Shown here: positions 1 through 9,690 of the stretch, in pieces
Layout of the letters: every line of letters begins with the position of its first letter
How positions within the stretch are numbered: position 1 is the stretch's first letter
Origin: Vreelandella piezotolerans
GTDB lineage: Bacteria > Pseudomonadota > Gammaproteobacteria > Pseudomonadales > Halomonadaceae
Assembly (NCBI RefSeq): GCF_012427705.1
Contig: NZ_CP048602.1
Location: 1,612,001-1,676,000 of the forward strand
Length of the DNA stretch: 64,000 bases
Reading direction: 5' to 3'
Translations under genes and position numbers: made by a program
Notes under the pieces: model-generated
Seen by the model: only the letters and a program-made list of their open reading frames with translations
Told to the model about the DNA's origin: nothing
The model's database searches: none

Positions 1-1587
1 GATCTTCTAGAGTTGCCTGAGGAGGAGATCGAGGCGTTTCAAGTGCGTTCCCGCCAGCGCCAGCGACCGTTTCAGCCTGCGCTGTTGATGAGCGACCTTA
101 GCGAAGAGCAGATCGCTCGGCTGGCCGTCAATCGCCACCGGTTGCCCGGCGTCGAAGTCGAGGCTCAACTGCTTCGCTACTATCCCGATGCGGACGTCAT
201 GGCCCACGCTCTGGGGTACGTCGGGCGTATCAACGCAGAAGAGCTACAGGAGCTCGACCCAGGACGCTATGCGGGTACCCATTTCATTGGCAAAACCGGC
301 GTCGAGCGTTTTTACGAAACTGAACTCCACGGCGAGGCCGGACTACGTAAGGTCGAAACCAACGCACGGGGCCGCGTTCTACGCGAATTGGGCCGTACCG
401 ACCCCGTGCCCGGTGCCAACCTCACCTTGACGCTCGACCGCTCCTTGCAAATGCTGGCCTACGAGCTGCTTGATGGGCGACGCGGTTCCATCGTGGCTAT
501 CGTTCCCAGCACTGGCGAAATTTTGGCGATGGTGTCGACCCCTGGGTTCGATAGTAACCAGTTCGTGACCGGCATTGATGTCGGTTCTTATCGAGCGCTG
601 CAGGAAGATATCGACCTGCCGCTGTTCAACCGTGCCATTCGCGGTCACTACCCGCCGGGGTCGACCATCAAGCCCTTCTTGGCGCTGGCAGGGTTGGTCG
701 AGGGCGTGATCACCCCGGATAGCACCATCAACGATCCCGGTTTCTATCAATTACCCAACGATTCTCGCCGCTATCGTAATTGGCTGCGCTGGGGGCACGG
801 GCGTGTCGATATGGAGCGCTCCATTGCCGTATCGAATAACACCTACTACTACTCTCTTGCCCACGACCTCGGTATCGACAAGCTCCACGAACAGATGACC
901 AACTTCGGCTTTGGCCAACGCGTGGCTCACGACGTTCAGGGAGAAAGCACGGGGCTGATGCCCTCGCGTGACTGGAAGCGGGCGCGGTTCAATCAGCCGT
1001 GGTATCCCGGCGAAACGCTCTCGGTAGGTATTGGTCAAGGGTATTGGCAGGTCACACCGCTGCAACTTGCCAGCGCTACCGCTGCCTTGGCCAATCGTGG
1101 CCATTGGGTGAAGCCGCGCTTGGCCCTGCGTATTGGCGAGCAGCCGGTGCCCGAAGAGCTCCCCGATACGCTGCCCGATATCGAACTGGCCAACGATAAC
1201 TGGTGGGATCGGGTATATAGCGGTATGGAAAAAGTGCTCAGTGGCAGCGAGGGTACGGCGCGTCGAACGGGGGTGGGGCTCGAGTATCGCATGGGGGGCA
1301 AGTCAGGCACGGCCCAGGTGTTCTCGCTTGGTCAAGATCAGCGCTATAACGCCGAAGAGCTCGAAGAGCGCCTGCGTGATCACGCGCTTTTCATGGCGTT
1401 TGCGCCCATCGACGACCCACAAATTGCGGTATCGGTCATCGTCGAAAACGCGGGGGGCGGCAGCACTCATGCCGCGCATTTGGCGCGGGCGATGACGGAT
1501 GCTTGGCTGCTCGAAGATGAGGCCCCCGAGGTCGAGGAAGTCAAAGAGGTGTTAGAGGAAGATACCGCCAACGTGGAGGGCAACTAG
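1..1587 (+). CDS. mrdA: Penicillin-binding protein 2 (elongasome transpeptidase), 5'-truncated by window edge
   Basis: Class B penicillin-binding protein that cross-links peptidoglycan during lateral wall elongation; a periplasmic transpeptidase anchored in the inner membrane. The frame is open from base 1, so the gene begins outside the window; about 528 residues are visible against roughly 630 in the E. coli protein, so the cytoplasmic tail and membrane anchor are missing here. The transpeptidase motifs are in order: SxxK as PGSTIKPF (about residue 220), SxN as AVSNNTYYY, and KSGTAQV as the KTG equivalent. An acidic Glu-rich tail closes the protein. It is followed 2 bases later by mrdB, the usual PBP2-RodA operon. 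The TTG at base 13 is not taken as a start because homology continues upstream of it. Confidence 0.95.
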   Translation, partial: DLLELPEEEIEAFQVRSRQRQRPFQPALLMSDLSEEQIARLAVNRHRLPGVEVEAQLLRYYPDADVMAHALGYVGRINAEELQELDPGRYAGTHFIGKTGVERFYETELHGEAGLRKVETNARGRVLRELGRTDPVPGANLTLTLDRSLQMLAYELLDGRRGSIVAIVPSTGEILAMVSTPGFDSNQFVTGIDVGSYRALQEDIDLPLFNRAIRGHYPPGSTIKPFLALAGLVEGVITPDSTINDPGFYQLPNDSRRYRNWLRWGHGRVDMERSIAVSNNTYYYSLAHDLGIDKLHEQMTNFGFGQRVAHDVQGESTGLMPSRDWKRARFNQPWYPGETLSVGIGQGYWQVTPLQLASATAALANRGHWVKPRLALRIGEQPVPEELPDTLPDIELANDNWWDRVYSGMEKVLSGSEGTARRTGVGLEYRMGGKSGTAQVFSLGQDQRYNAEELEERLRDHALFMAFAPIDDPQIAVSVIVENAGGGSTHAAHLARAMTDAWLLEDEAPEVEEVKEVLEEDTANVEGN

Positions 1588-1589
1588 CG

Positions 1590-2750
1590 ATGCCTTGGCA
1601 ACTGATTACCCGTTCGTTGCGGCGTTATCCAACGCGTCCGCCGGACAGCGGTATCGCCCGGCGCAAAAGTGTGTGGGAACGTATCCACCTCGACCCCTGG
1701 CTGCTCGGCATGCTACTGGTGCTGATGAGCGCCGGGCTATTGGTGCTTTACAGCGCTTCGGGGCAGCGGCTCGATACCGTCATCGCCCAGGCCATTCGGT
1801 TTGGCGTGGCGCTGGCGGGTATGGTGATCATCGCCCAGTTCTCCCCCTCGACGTTTTTACGCTGGGCACCGCTGGCCTACGGGGTGGGCCTTGCCATGCT
1901 GATTGCGGTAGAAATTGCTGGCGATATCGGCATGGGGGCCAAGCGCTGGCTTGAGATTCCTGGCGTCATCCGTTTTCAGCCCTCGGAGATGATGAAGTTG
2001 GCGGTGCCGCTGATGGTGGCGGCATATTTGAACCGCTGCCAGTTGCCGCCTCGTCTTCGCGATATCGTGGTCTGCGCGGTGATCATTGGTGTACCGGTCG
2101 TATTAACGGCCATTCAGCCAGATCTTGGTACCTCGCTGTTGGTGGCCAGCGCGGCGGTGATCGTCGTGCTGCTGGCAGGGCTTTCCTGGAAGTTGATCGG
2201 TTTGGTCGCAGCGCTGGGCGCGGCGGGCCTACCGGTGCTATGGATGAACATGCACAACTATCAGCGACAGCGGGTGCTGACGTTTCTAGACCCCGATAGC
2301 GACCCGCTGGGTTCCGGGTGGAACATCATACAATCCACTACGGCCATCGGCAGCGGTGGGCTATGGGGCAAAGGGTGGTTAGAAGGTACCCAGTCCCAAC
2401 TCGAGTTCTTGCCCGAGCGGCATACCGATTTCATTATCGCCGTGTTGGGTGAGGAGTTTGGCCTGGTGGGTATGATGGTGCTGCTGACGCTGTATGTGAT
2501 GATCGTGGGCCGCGGGCTGTGGCTGGCGGCATCGTCCCAAGATACCTTTGGTCGCCTGTTCGCAGGCAGTATCATTCTGACGTTTTTTATCTATGTATTC
2601 GTCAATGTGGGCATGGTGAGTGGCATCTTGCCGGTGGTGGGCGTGCCGCTGCCACTGGTCAGTTATGGCGGCACCTCTAGCGTGACCTTGTTAGCGGGGT
2701 TCGGTATCCTCATGTCCATACACGCCCATCGGCGGTTACTGCCACGCTGA
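1590..2750 (+). CDS. mrdB: Rod shape-determining protein RodA (SEDS glycosyltransferase)
   Basis: SEDS-family peptidoglycan polymerase that works with PBP2 in the rod complex. The 386 residues form a typical ten-segment hydrophobic protein after a basic cytoplasmic N-terminus. Family features seen include the GAKRWLEIPG region, FQPSEMMKLA, the loop QPDLGTSLL, the long periplasmic segment with QSTTAIGSGGLWGKGW, and the C-terminal GVPLPLVSYGGTSSV signature. The ATG has a GGAGGG Shine-Dalgarno inside the end of mrdA, so the two are translationally close-coupled. Length matches the family (E. coli RodA 370). Identification is secure from motif order and neighbours. Confidence 0.96.
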   Translation: MPWQLITRSLRRYPTRPPDSGIARRKSVWERIHLDPWLLGMLLVLMSAGLLVLYSASGQRLDTVIAQAIRFGVALAGMVIIAQFSPSTFLRWAPLAYGVGLAMLIAVEIAGDIGMGAKRWLEIPGVIRFQPSEMMKLAVPLMVAAYLNRCQLPPRLRDIVVCAVIIGVPVVLTAIQPDLGTSLLVASAAVIVVLLAGLSWKLIGLVAALGAAGLPVLWMNMHNYQRQRVLTFLDPDSDPLGSGWNIIQSTTAIGSGGLWGKGWLEGTQSQLEFLPERHTDFIIAVLGEEFGLVGMMVLLTLYVMIVGRGLWLAASSQDTFGRLFAGSIILTFFIYVFVNVGMVSGILPVVGVPLPLVSYGGTSSVTLLAGFGILMSIHAHRRLLPR

Positions 2751-2770
2751 CGGTCAAGGCCGTGGCAGTA
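2737..2770 (+). other. Inverted repeat between mrdB and mltB
   Basis: TACTGCCACG (2737-2746) pairs perfectly with CGTGGCAGTA (2761-2770) around a 14-base loop, overlapping the end of mrdB. No T-run follows, so it is more likely an mRNA-processing or attenuation hairpin than an intrinsic terminator. Function is inferred only. Confidence 0.4.
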
Positions 2771-2794
2771 TGAATTCACAGGAGTGGTGAGCAA

Positions 2795-3820
2795 ATGAAC
2801 AGGGCGCGAAGTCAAGCGGGTGGCTATGCCATTGCCATGCTAGTAGCGTGTTCGGCCCCGGCGGTCGTCGCTGAGGAAACGGTCAGTTTCGATCCGCAGC
2901 ATAATCCGCAAACCCAGCAATTGGCTGACGAGCTGGCCGAGCAGGGCGTGCCAAATGCGTGGCTGGAGCAAGCGCTGGCTCAGGCAAGCTATCGACAGGA
3001 AGTGTTGGATGCCATGGCAGGCGCGGCCGAGCGTCGGCTGCGCTGGTTCGAGTATCGCGATATTTTTCTAACCGAGCAGCGTATCGACGAAGGGGCCGCG
3101 TTCATCAAGGCCCATGCCGATGCGCTGGCGCGTGCCGAATCGGAATACGGCGTGCCGCCGGAAGTGATTACCGCCATCATGGGTGTAGAGACCTACTACG
3201 GTCGCCACAAAGGGCGTCATAAAGTGTTGGACTCTCTCGCCACGCTGGCATTTCACCACCCGGTACGCGGCGATTTCTTTCGCGGCGAGCTAGCGGCCTT
3301 TTTGACCATCGCCCATCAGCAAGAGGTGGCACCCGAGTCGCTCTACGGCTCCTATGCAGGAGCCATGGGCTACCCTCAATTCATACCTACCAGCTATCAA
3401 GCTTACGCCGTCGATTTTGACGGTGACGCGAAGCGCGATCTGTGGAATAACCCAGTCGATGCGATTGGTAGCGTTGCCAATTACTTCGCCGAGCATGGTT
3501 GGCAACGAGGCGGCGCGATTTACCATGAAGCCGAAGGTCCTGAAGAGCTCCCTGAAGCGCTGAGCTTCAATCAGACGGTGCGCCCAAGCACGACGGCTGC
3601 CGAAGCCGCTGAGCAGGGTGTGGTGACGGAAACTTCCTTAACGCCCGATACGCCAGTGGTGCCACTGCTGCTTGAGGTCGCCGACGGCCAAGAGCGCTAT
3701 CGGCTGGGGGAGTTCAACTTCTACGTGATTACGCGCTATAACCACAGCCACCTCTACGCCATGGCGGTCGCCGAGTTGGCAGAAGCTATCCAGCAGCAAA
3801 CCGAGGCCGAGAATGATTAA
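2795..3820 (+). CDS. mltB: Lytic murein transglycosylase B
   Basis: Periplasmic glycosidase that cleaves the MurNAc-GlcNAc bond to make 1,6-anhydromuropeptides. The 341 residues start with a signal-like segment ending near VVAEE. The sequence lacks an obvious lipobox, so it may be soluble (SltB/MltB-like). The MltB catalytic region is clear: GVPPEVITAIMGVETYYG carries the catalytic Glu, followed by LATLAFHHP, then YAGAMGYPQFIPTSY and VDFDGDAKRDLWNNP. AGGAGTGG precedes the ATG. It sits between rodA and rlpA in the standard Pseudomonas-type order and overlaps rlpA by 8 bases. Confidence 0.94.
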   Translation: MNRARSQAGGYAIAMLVACSAPAVVAEETVSFDPQHNPQTQQLADELAEQGVPNAWLEQALAQASYRQEVLDAMAGAAERRLRWFEYRDIFLTEQRIDEGAAFIKAHADALARAESEYGVPPEVITAIMGVETYYGRHKGRHKVLDSLATLAFHHPVRGDFFRGELAAFLTIAHQQEVAPESLYGSYAGAMGYPQFIPTSYQAYAVDFDGDAKRDLWNNPVDAIGSVANYFAEHGWQRGGAIYHEAEGPEELPEALSFNQTVRPSTTAAEAAEQGVVTETSLTPDTPVVPLLLEVADGQERYRLGEFNFYVITRYNHSHLYAMAVAELAEAIQQQTEAEND

Positions 3821-4778
3821 ACTGCGGATCGATGTGCGCCTGTTAAGCGGCTCGCTGTTACTCGCGGCCTTGATCAGCGGCTGCGCCAGCTCATCTTCAC
3901 CGCAAAGAGTGGCGGGAGACGTAGGCGGTGCCAGCCCAGCATCCAATTCGCCGGCGGCCGCCAGTGGTGAGCGCTACGCCATGTCAGGGGATGCCTACCC
4001 GGTGGCGCCGCCGGATGTCAGCACCGTACCCGATGCCGAGCCGCGAATCGAAGCGCCTTCCCGGGCGGGCAACCGTTCCACCTATGAAGTGTGGGGCGAA
4101 ACCTATCACGTGCTCCCCGACTCGCGCGGCTATGCGCGCCAGGGTACGGCGTCTTGGTATGGTGAAAAATTCCACGGCTACGCCACGTCCAACGGTGAGA
4201 TTTACGACATGTACAAAATGTCGGCAGCTCACCGCTCGCTCCCGCTGCCCACCTTTGCCAGGGTCACCAGTTTGAACAACGGACGCTCGGTGATCGTTCG
4301 CGTCAATGACCGCGGCCCGTTCCATAGCGATCGTGAAATCGACCTCTCTTATGCGGCGGCAGCACGCTTGGGGATTCTCGATAACGGAACCGGGCCCGTG
4401 CGCGTCGAGGCGATCGACCCTGCTCAGTGGTTAGCCGAGCGTGGTCGAGGGGGCAGCGTTTCGTCCCCCCAAGCCACATCGGCGGCCCCCGCCGTTGCGG
4501 CTTCCACGCCTGTTTCTGAGACTCGGCCTGTTAGGGCGGCGTCAGCCGAGCCGAGCAGTGGTCATGCCGTCTATTTGCAGGTGGCTGCGCTGGGGAGTGC
4601 CGAAGGAGCGCAGCAGCTACAACAGCGGCTGTCGGATGAGTTACCCCACGGCGTTCGAGTGCAAAGTGAGGCCGACGTTCACCGCGTTCAGGTCGGCCCC
4701 GTCAGTCCCAGTCAAGAGACACAGGCTCGTGAAGAACTTCGTCGCGCAGGCTTTCCTCAAGTATTTGTCGTGAGATAA
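3813..4778 (+). CDS. rlpA: RlpA septal-ring lytic transglycosylase / rare lipoprotein A
   Basis: Outer-membrane lipoprotein that in Pseudomonas cleaves denuded glycan at the septum. Seen in the 321 residues: a lipoprotein signal ending LISGC (lipobox Cys about residue 24), a low-complexity linker, a double-psi beta-barrel domain starting at GTASWYGEKFHG and including VIVRVNDRGPF and DLSYAAAARLG, a Ser/Ala/Pro-rich spacer, and a C-terminal SPOR domain (VYLQVAALGSAEGAQQL to the end) that binds denuded peptidoglycan. The ATG lies within the 3' end of mltB, so translation is probably coupled. Domain order and neighbours make the call secure. Confidence 0.95.
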   Translation: MIKLRIDVRLLSGSLLLAALISGCASSSSPQRVAGDVGGASPASNSPAAASGERYAMSGDAYPVAPPDVSTVPDAEPRIEAPSRAGNRSTYEVWGETYHVLPDSRGYARQGTASWYGEKFHGYATSNGEIYDMYKMSAAHRSLPLPTFARVTSLNNGRSVIVRVNDRGPFHSDREIDLSYAAAARLGILDNGTGPVRVEAIDPAQWLAERGRGGSVSSPQATSAAPAVAASTPVSETRPVRAASAEPSSGHAVYLQVAALGSAEGAQQLQQRLSDELPHGVRVQSEADVHRVQVGPVSPSQETQAREELRRAGFPQVFVVR

Positions 4779-4847
4779 TCGCTCTCAACATGTGCCCAAG
4801 TGGCGTATCATGCGCCGCCATTTTTCTTTGTCAGTGAGAAGTATGTG

Positions 4848-6047
4848 ATGAATGTAATGATGTCAATCCGCCGTACCGCCAAGCTCTGCCTCTTCGCAGC
4901 GATGACGGCCGTCGTCGCCCCGGCGATGGCTCAGGTGATCCCTCAACCCCAAACGATCATCCCTGCACCACCGCAGCTTGCCGCGAGTTCGTGGATTTTG
5001 ATGGACGCCAACAGTGGTCGCATTCTTGCAGAGCACAACGCCGATGAGCGTTTGCCGCCAGCAAGTTTGACCAAACTGATGACCGCGTACCTGGTCGAAC
5101 GCGAGCTGGATCGTGGCACCATCAACCTGACCGATATGGTCAATATCAGCGAAAACGCTTGGCGCACCGGCGGCTCTAAGATGTTCATCGAAGTGGGCGA
5201 TCGTGTTTCGGTGGATAATCTGCTTCATGGCATCATCATCGTCTCTGGTAACGATGCCAGCGTGGCCATGGCAGAACATCTGGCGGGCGGTGAAGCGCCG
5301 TTTGCCGACCTAATGAATCAGCACGCCACGCGTTTGGGCATGAACGATACCCACTTCATGAATGCCACTGGCTTGCCCCATGAGAATCACTACTCGACCG
5401 CCCATGATATGGCGCGTCTGTCTCGTCACATTATCAACGACTATCCCGAGCACTACGCCATCTATTCACAGCGTAACTTCTCGTTTGCGGGCATCGATCA
5501 GCCGAACCGTAACCGCCTATTGTGGCGCGACCCGACCGTAGACGGTCTGAAAACCGGCTGGACCACCGAAGCAGGTTACTGCCTGGTCTCTTCGGCGCAA
5601 CGTGATGGCATGCGTCTGATCTCCGTGGTGATGGGCACGAGTTCCGATGAGGCGCGTGCCCAGGAATCGCAAAAGCTTCTGAGCTATGGCTTCCGTTTCT
5701 ATGAAACCATGAAGCTCTATGAGCGCGGCGCCGTGCTGGCAACGCCGCGCGTGTGGGGCGGGGACATCAACGAGCTACGTGTGGGGGTGGATGAAGAAGT
5801 TTTCATGACGTTGCCCCGCAATCGCAATGAAGAGCTCCGCGCCCGTCTAAATTTGGATGCTGACATTCAAGCGCCCGTGGCAGTAGGTGACGACGTTGGT
5901 ACGCTGGAAGTCTATCTAGGCGAAGAGATGGTGGGGGAGCGCCAGCTCGTCGCGCTGGAAAACATCGAAGAGGGTGGGCTGTTCAAGCGCCTGTTCGATC
6001 AAGTGCAGCGTTTCTTCAGCAACTTGATCAGTAATTTCACCAGCTAA
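4848..6047 (+). CDS. dacA: D-alanyl-D-alanine carboxypeptidase (PBP5/6 family)
   Basis: Low-molecular-weight penicillin-binding protein that trims the terminal D-Ala from stem peptides. The ATG at 4848 gives a signal peptide cleaved near AMA-QVIPQ and a 399-residue precursor, close to E. coli DacA. Catalytic motifs: S73LTK76 in PPASLTKLMTAYL, SGN in IIIVSGNDASVAMA, and KTG in VDGLKTGWTTEAGYC. The C-terminal beta-domain is followed by an amphipathic tail (LFDQVQRFFSNLISNF), the usual membrane tether. The upstream in-frame extension to 4800 is not used because it would place a non-signal stretch ahead of the leader. A strong terminator lies just after the stop. Confidence 0.94.
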   Translation: MNVMMSIRRTAKLCLFAAMTAVVAPAMAQVIPQPQTIIPAPPQLAASSWILMDANSGRILAEHNADERLPPASLTKLMTAYLVERELDRGTINLTDMVNISENAWRTGGSKMFIEVGDRVSVDNLLHGIIIVSGNDASVAMAEHLAGGEAPFADLMNQHATRLGMNDTHFMNATGLPHENHYSTAHDMARLSRHIINDYPEHYAIYSQRNFSFAGIDQPNRNRLLWRDPTVDGLKTGWTTEAGYCLVSSAQRDGMRLISVVMGTSSDEARAQESQKLLSYGFRFYETMKLYERGAVLATPRVWGGDINELRVGVDEEVFMTLPRNRNEELRARLNLDADIQAPVAVGDDVGTLEVYLGEEMVGERQLVALENIEEGGLFKRLFDQVQRFFSNLISNFTS

Positions 6048-6060
6048 ACGGCCAGTGTTG

Positions 6061-6110
6061 GGCCCAGCCTCTCACATACGCCTTGTATTGTGAGAGGCTG
6101 GGCCTTATTT
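6061..6110 (+). terminator. Intrinsic terminator after dacA
   Basis: A 16-bp perfect stem (6061-6076 with 6089-6104) around a 12-base loop is followed by TTATTT. It separates the cell-wall operon from ybeD-lipB. Confidence 0.85.
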
Positions 6111-6152
6111 ATTGGGATTAGCCCAACGATTCACTTAATGTAAAGGCGAGTT

Positions 6153-6464
6153 ATGAAAAAAGGTGCCAAGCAAGGGCTGCGTGATTTACGCCAGCCCGTG
6201 GCGAAAGAGCCACCCAAAATTACCTTCCCGTGCGATTACCCGTTAAAGGTCGTGGGCGATGCGGCTGACGATTTTCCAGCCACCGTGTGCCAAGTCATCG
6301 TGCGTCACGCGCCTGACTTCGATGAGACCACGTTGGAAGTCGTGGATAGTCGCAATGGTCGTTTCCAGTCCGTTCGAGTCACCATCGTGGCTACAGGGGA
6401 GCAGCAGTTGAGCCAACTGTTCGACGAGCTGAAGGCCACTGGCCGCGTGCACATGGTGGTATGA
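6153..6464 (+). CDS. ybeD: DUF493 / YbeD family protein
   Basis: Small (103 aa) conserved cytoplasmic protein of the DUF493 family, an ACT-like ferredoxin fold of unknown exact role that is almost always found directly upstream of lipB. The family pattern is visible: [17 protein letters not shown] near the start, then VRHAPDFDE, the strand [15 protein letters not shown] and the C-terminal HMVV. It has an N-terminal basic extension ([13 protein letters not shown]). Its stop overlaps the lipB start (ATGA), implying translational coupling. Confidence 0.9.
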   Translation: MKKGAKQGLRDLRQPVAKEPPKITFPCDYPLKVVGDAADDFPATVCQVIVRHAPDFDETTLEVVDSRNGRFQSVRVTIVATGEQQLSQLFDELKATGRVHMVV

Positions 6465-7135
6465 CCATGACCGACGACGCCCCGATTGCTCTGCATCGCC
6501 TCGGCCATCGCCCCTATCTACCAGTATGGGAAGCCATGCGTGAGCTTACCGACACGCGCGATGAAAACACGGCGGATCAATTTTGGCTGGTCGAGCATGA
6601 GCCTGTATTTACCCAAGGGCAGGCGGGCAAGCCAGAACACCTGTTGATGCCGGGCGATATTCCCGTGGTCAATACCGACCGGGGCGGACAGGTTACCTAT
6701 CACGGGCCGGGGCAGGTGGTCCTCTATCCGCTGCTGGACGTGCGTCGGGGCAAGATCGGCGTGCGCGACTTGGTCACGGCGCTCGAAAATGCAGTGATCG
6801 ACGTGCTAGACGCGTATGGAGTGCGCGGCTGGGCCAAGCCCGATGCGCCGGGGGTTTACGTAGAAACGGCCATGGGGGAGGCCAAAATCGCCTCGCTCGG
6901 CCTGCGTATTCGTCGTGGGGCCAGCTACCATGGCGTCGCGCTGAACGTCGACGGCGACCTGTCGCCATTTGCGCGTATCAATCCTTGTGGCTACGCGGGT
7001 ATGCAGGTCACTCGTCTTGCCGATTTGGTCGATCTCTCTCATGGACAAGACGGGGCTAATGTTAAAGACGTTGGCGAACGGCTTGCGCAGGCGTTGGCCG
7101 CGCGACTGAAGCGTAGCCTGGTAGTGCCTGCGTAA
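6461..7135 (+). CDS. lipB: Octanoyl-[ACP]:protein N-octanoyltransferase
   Basis: Transfers octanoyl groups from acyl carrier protein to lipoyl domains, the first step of lipoate assembly. The 224 residues contain the LipB signature [20 protein letters not shown], the catalytic Lys in [14 protein letters not shown], and the catalytic Cys in [33 protein letters not shown] is the usual C-terminal block. The start overlaps ybeD; an alternative ATG lies two codons in. The partner lipA is immediately downstream on the opposite strand, so the two lipoylation genes are convergent rather than co-transcribed. Confidence 0.96.
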   Translation: MTMTDDAPIALHRLGHRPYLPVWEAMRELTDTRDENTADQFWLVEHEPVFTQGQAGKPEHLLMPGDIPVVNTDRGGQVTYHGPGQVVLYPLLDVRRGKIGVRDLVTALENAVIDVLDAYGVRGWAKPDAPGVYVETAMGEAKIASLGLRIRRGASYHGVALNVDGDLSPFARINPCGYAGMQVTRLADLVDLSHGQDGANVKDVGERLAQALAARLKRSLVVPA

Positions 7136-7139
7136 CGAA

Positions 7140-7171
7140 GACTGCCTGCAGAGCGCTGTATGCAGGCAGTC
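7140..7171. terminator. Bidirectional hairpin between convergent lipB and lipA
   Basis: GACTGCCTGCA (7140-7150) pairs perfectly with TGCAGGCAGTC (7161-7171) in the 45-base gap between the two convergent stops. There is no clear T-run on either strand, but the position suggests a shared transcription stop. Confidence 0.6.
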
Positions 7172-7180
7172 CGCGGCGAG

Positions 7181-8233
7181 TTAGCCGACGTTGAAGGCGG
7201 GGATGCGGTTGCTGTCCGGCTCTTGACCTGGAATGGCCGCAGGAGCGGCAAGACCCAAGTTGTTCTTTTCGAACACGCGGTCTGCCCGGTAGCTGGAGCG
7301 CACCAGCGGGCCAGAAGGCACTTCCATGAAGCCTTTCTCAAGTCCCAGTACGCGATAGCGCTCGAACTCGTCGGGGCTGACCCAGCGCTCCACCGCTAGG
7401 TGGTTTTTCGTCGGGCGCAGGTACTGCCCCAGCGTCACGATATCGACACCAATCTCACGCAAATCGTCGAAGGTTTGCAGGATCTCTTCGTCCGTTTCTC
7501 CCAGCCCCAACATCAAGCTGGTTTTGGTGATGATGTCGGGGCGATACTGCTTGGCGTGGGCCAATACGTCGAGCGTTTTGCGGTAGCCAGCGCGAGGGTC
7601 GCGCACTTTGCTGGTCAGCCGCTCGACGGTTTCGACGTTTTGGGCAAACACCTCCAATCCCGAGTCCACTACGCGCTCGATGGCAGATTTGTCGCCATCG
7701 AAATCGGGTGTGAGAGCTTCCACGACGACATCGGGCGTGCGCGCTTTGATGGCACGGATGCAGTTGGCGTAGTGAGTGGCACCACCGTCGTCGAGGTCGT
7801 CGCGGTCGACGGAGGTCAGCACGATATAGCGCAGCCCCATCAGCTCGACGGACTTCGCGGTGTTCTCGGGCTCTTCGTGGTCCAGCCAGCCTTTCGGGTT
7901 GCCCGTGTCCACCGCGCAGAATCGGCAGGCACGCGTGCATACGGAACCCATTAGCATGATGGTCGCGGTGCCGTTGCTCCAGCACTCGCCCATGTTAGGG
8001 CAGTGGGACTCGGCGCAAACGGTGCTCAGGCGGTGAGTGGCCACGTTTTTCTTCACGGCTTCGAATCGCTCGCCGCCGGGAATTTGCGCGCGCAGCCACT
8101 TAGGCTTGCGCTCGAGTGACGGGGCATCCACCTGCGCTTTGCGCTGCTTCATGCCGTCTTTGATCACCGTCATGCCGTGTTCGTTACGGAATTTTTCGCC
8201 GCTGGGCACGCGCTGGGAAGGGGTGTTGCTCAT
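7181..8233 (-). CDS. lipA: Lipoyl synthase (radical SAM)
   Basis: Inserts two sulfurs into the octanoyl chain on E2 and GcvH domains using two 4Fe-4S clusters. Both cluster motifs are present: the auxiliary [12 protein letters not shown] (CX4CX5C) and the radical-[11 protein letters not shown] (CX3CX2C). The C-terminal RSSYRAD carries the conserved Ser cluster ligand. The start at 8233 ([12 protein letters not shown]) gives 350 residues, slightly longer than E. coli LipA (321) because of a basic N-terminal extension; AGAGAGG about 9 bases upstream supports it. The ORF is open to 8299 but that extension has no family resemblance. Confidence 0.96.
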   Translation of the reverse strand: MSNTPSQRVPSGEKFRNEHGMTVIKDGMKQRKAQVDAPSLERKPKWLRAQIPGGERFEAVKKNVATHRLSTVCAESHCPNMGECWSNGTATIMLMGSVCTRACRFCAVDTGNPKGWLDHEEPENTAKSVELMGLRYIVLTSVDRDDLDDGGATHYANCIRAIKARTPDVVVEALTPDFDGDKSAIERVVDSGLEVFAQNVETVERLTSKVRDPRAGYRKTLDVLAHAKQYRPDIITKTSLMLGLGETDEEILQTFDDLREIGVDIVTLGQYLRPTKNHLAVERWVSPDEFERYRVLGLEKGFMEVPSGPLVRSSYRADRVFEKNNLGLAAPAAIPGQEPDSNRIPAFNVG

Positions 8234-8413
8234 AGGAGAGAGCCTCTCTACTGTGCGGCTGGCAAAGGGAACGATCGCACGAGGTACGCTGCAAACCACG
8301 TTTGTCTAACGGAGTCGCTCGGCGACTGCCTGCCATGCCCTGAGTAACGCTAACTGATACGTAGGTTGTAGATAATGTAACATATCTGAACATCAACAAG
8401 ACACCGTGTACCG

Positions 8414-9412
8414 CTACTCATCGTTTGCCAATGAGAGAGGGGGTAGGCAGGAAACGCCATGACTGGGTAGCGGGCTAGCCGGGGCCTGAAAGTGGCGCTG
8501 GAACTCGCCTAGATGCTCACGGACGAAGCGTAAGAAAAGCTCGGCCACTGGCGTCGGGAAGTGGTCGCGGCGATACACCGTGCACCAAGCGCGGCGAATG
8601 GGGAAGTTGGGCAGTGCCAGGGTGGCTAGCAACCCCTGTTCGAGCTCGCGCTGTACGGCTAAACGGGGCAACACGGCGACGCCCAGGTGAGCCATGACTC
8701 CCTGTTTGATAGCTTCGTTGGTGCCCAGCTCGATACGGTGGGCCAGCCCCACTTCCTGATCCACGGCGAGCTGCTCGAAGGCACTGCGCACCCCTGATCC
8801 TGGTTCGCGCATCAGCACGAAATGCCGCGCGAAATCGACCAGCGTCGGGCGAGGCATGCTGAGCAGTGGATGCTCTGGCCATACCACCGCTACCAATTCG
8901 TTTTCGAGGATCGGCATGACCACTAAGCCATCGTCCTCGGGCACCATGGCCATGATAACGATGTCATCCTGCTGCTCGGCCAGCCGTTCGAGTGCCTGAC
9001 TGCGATTGCAGACCTTTAGCCGTAGCTGCACGTCTGGATAGCGTGAGCGAAATTTAGCCAGCACATAGGGCACGACATACTGCGCGGAGGAGACGGCAGC
9101 GACGTTCAACTTGCCGCTGATTTTGCCGTTAATGTCTGAAAGGCTCATTTGTAGACGAGAGAGCTGCCCAAAAATTTCCCGGGTCGAGAGCGCCAACGTA
9201 TCGGCAGCAGGGAGAGCGTGAAGTGTTTTTCCCGCGTACTTGAACAGCGGCTGCCCAACGGCTTGCTCTAGCTGACGCATCTGCGCACTCACGGCAGGTT
9301 GGGTCAAGCCTAGCTGCTCGGCCGCTCGGGAGTAAGAGCGTTGACGATGTACCGCTTGAAACACCTGCAACTGACGGAACGTTAAGCGGTTGAGCAGCGT
9401 GGGGGATGACAT
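8414..9412 (-). CDS. LysR-family transcriptional regulator, CbbR-like
   Basis: LysR-type activator/repressor of 332 residues. The N-terminal winged helix-turn-helix is clear (LTFRQLQVFQAVHRQRSYSR, then AEQLGLTQPAVSAQMRQLE), followed by a periplasmic-binding-like effector domain with LMREPGSGVRSAFEQL and GTNEAIKQGVMAHLGVAVLP, blocks typical of the CbbR/RbcR subgroup. No RuBisCO genes are near, so CbbR-like describes sequence type, not function. It is transcribed away from the DUF3141 gene across a 278-base gap, which makes that gene a candidate target. The effector is unknown. Confidence 0.85.
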   Translation of the reverse strand: MSSPTLLNRLTFRQLQVFQAVHRQRSYSRAAEQLGLTQPAVSAQMRQLEQAVGQPLFKYAGKTLHALPAADTLALSTREIFGQLSRLQMSLSDINGKISGKLNVAAVSSAQYVVPYVLAKFRSRYPDVQLRLKVCNRSQALERLAEQQDDIVIMAMVPEDDGLVVMPILENELVAVVWPEHPLLSMPRPTLVDFARHFVLMREPGSGVRSAFEQLAVDQEVGLAHRIELGTNEAIKQGVMAHLGVAVLPRLAVQRELEQGLLATLALPNFPIRRAWCTVYRRDHFPTPVAELFLRFVREHLGEFQRHFQAPASPLPSHGVSCLPPLSLANDE

Positions 9413-9690
9413 AATTACCTCGGGGTAAGCTTCCTCTAGGTGAGATGCGCAGGCGCTTTGCGTGCCACTGCTAGCGATAAGCGCGGCGTCATCGGTGAAA
9501 TGCTACCACTGATTGAGCGCTACCGCTTTGAAAGCTGGGGTTACGACTCTGGTGCGGGTGGCTTAAAGAGGGGCAAGTACAAAAGCGGGCGGTAATCATC
9601 GACGTTAGGCAGGGAGTGGCCTAAACTATATTGCATTGCAGCATCATTGCTTCGGGACGGGTGCCCAGCATCAACCCAACGGGAGACTCT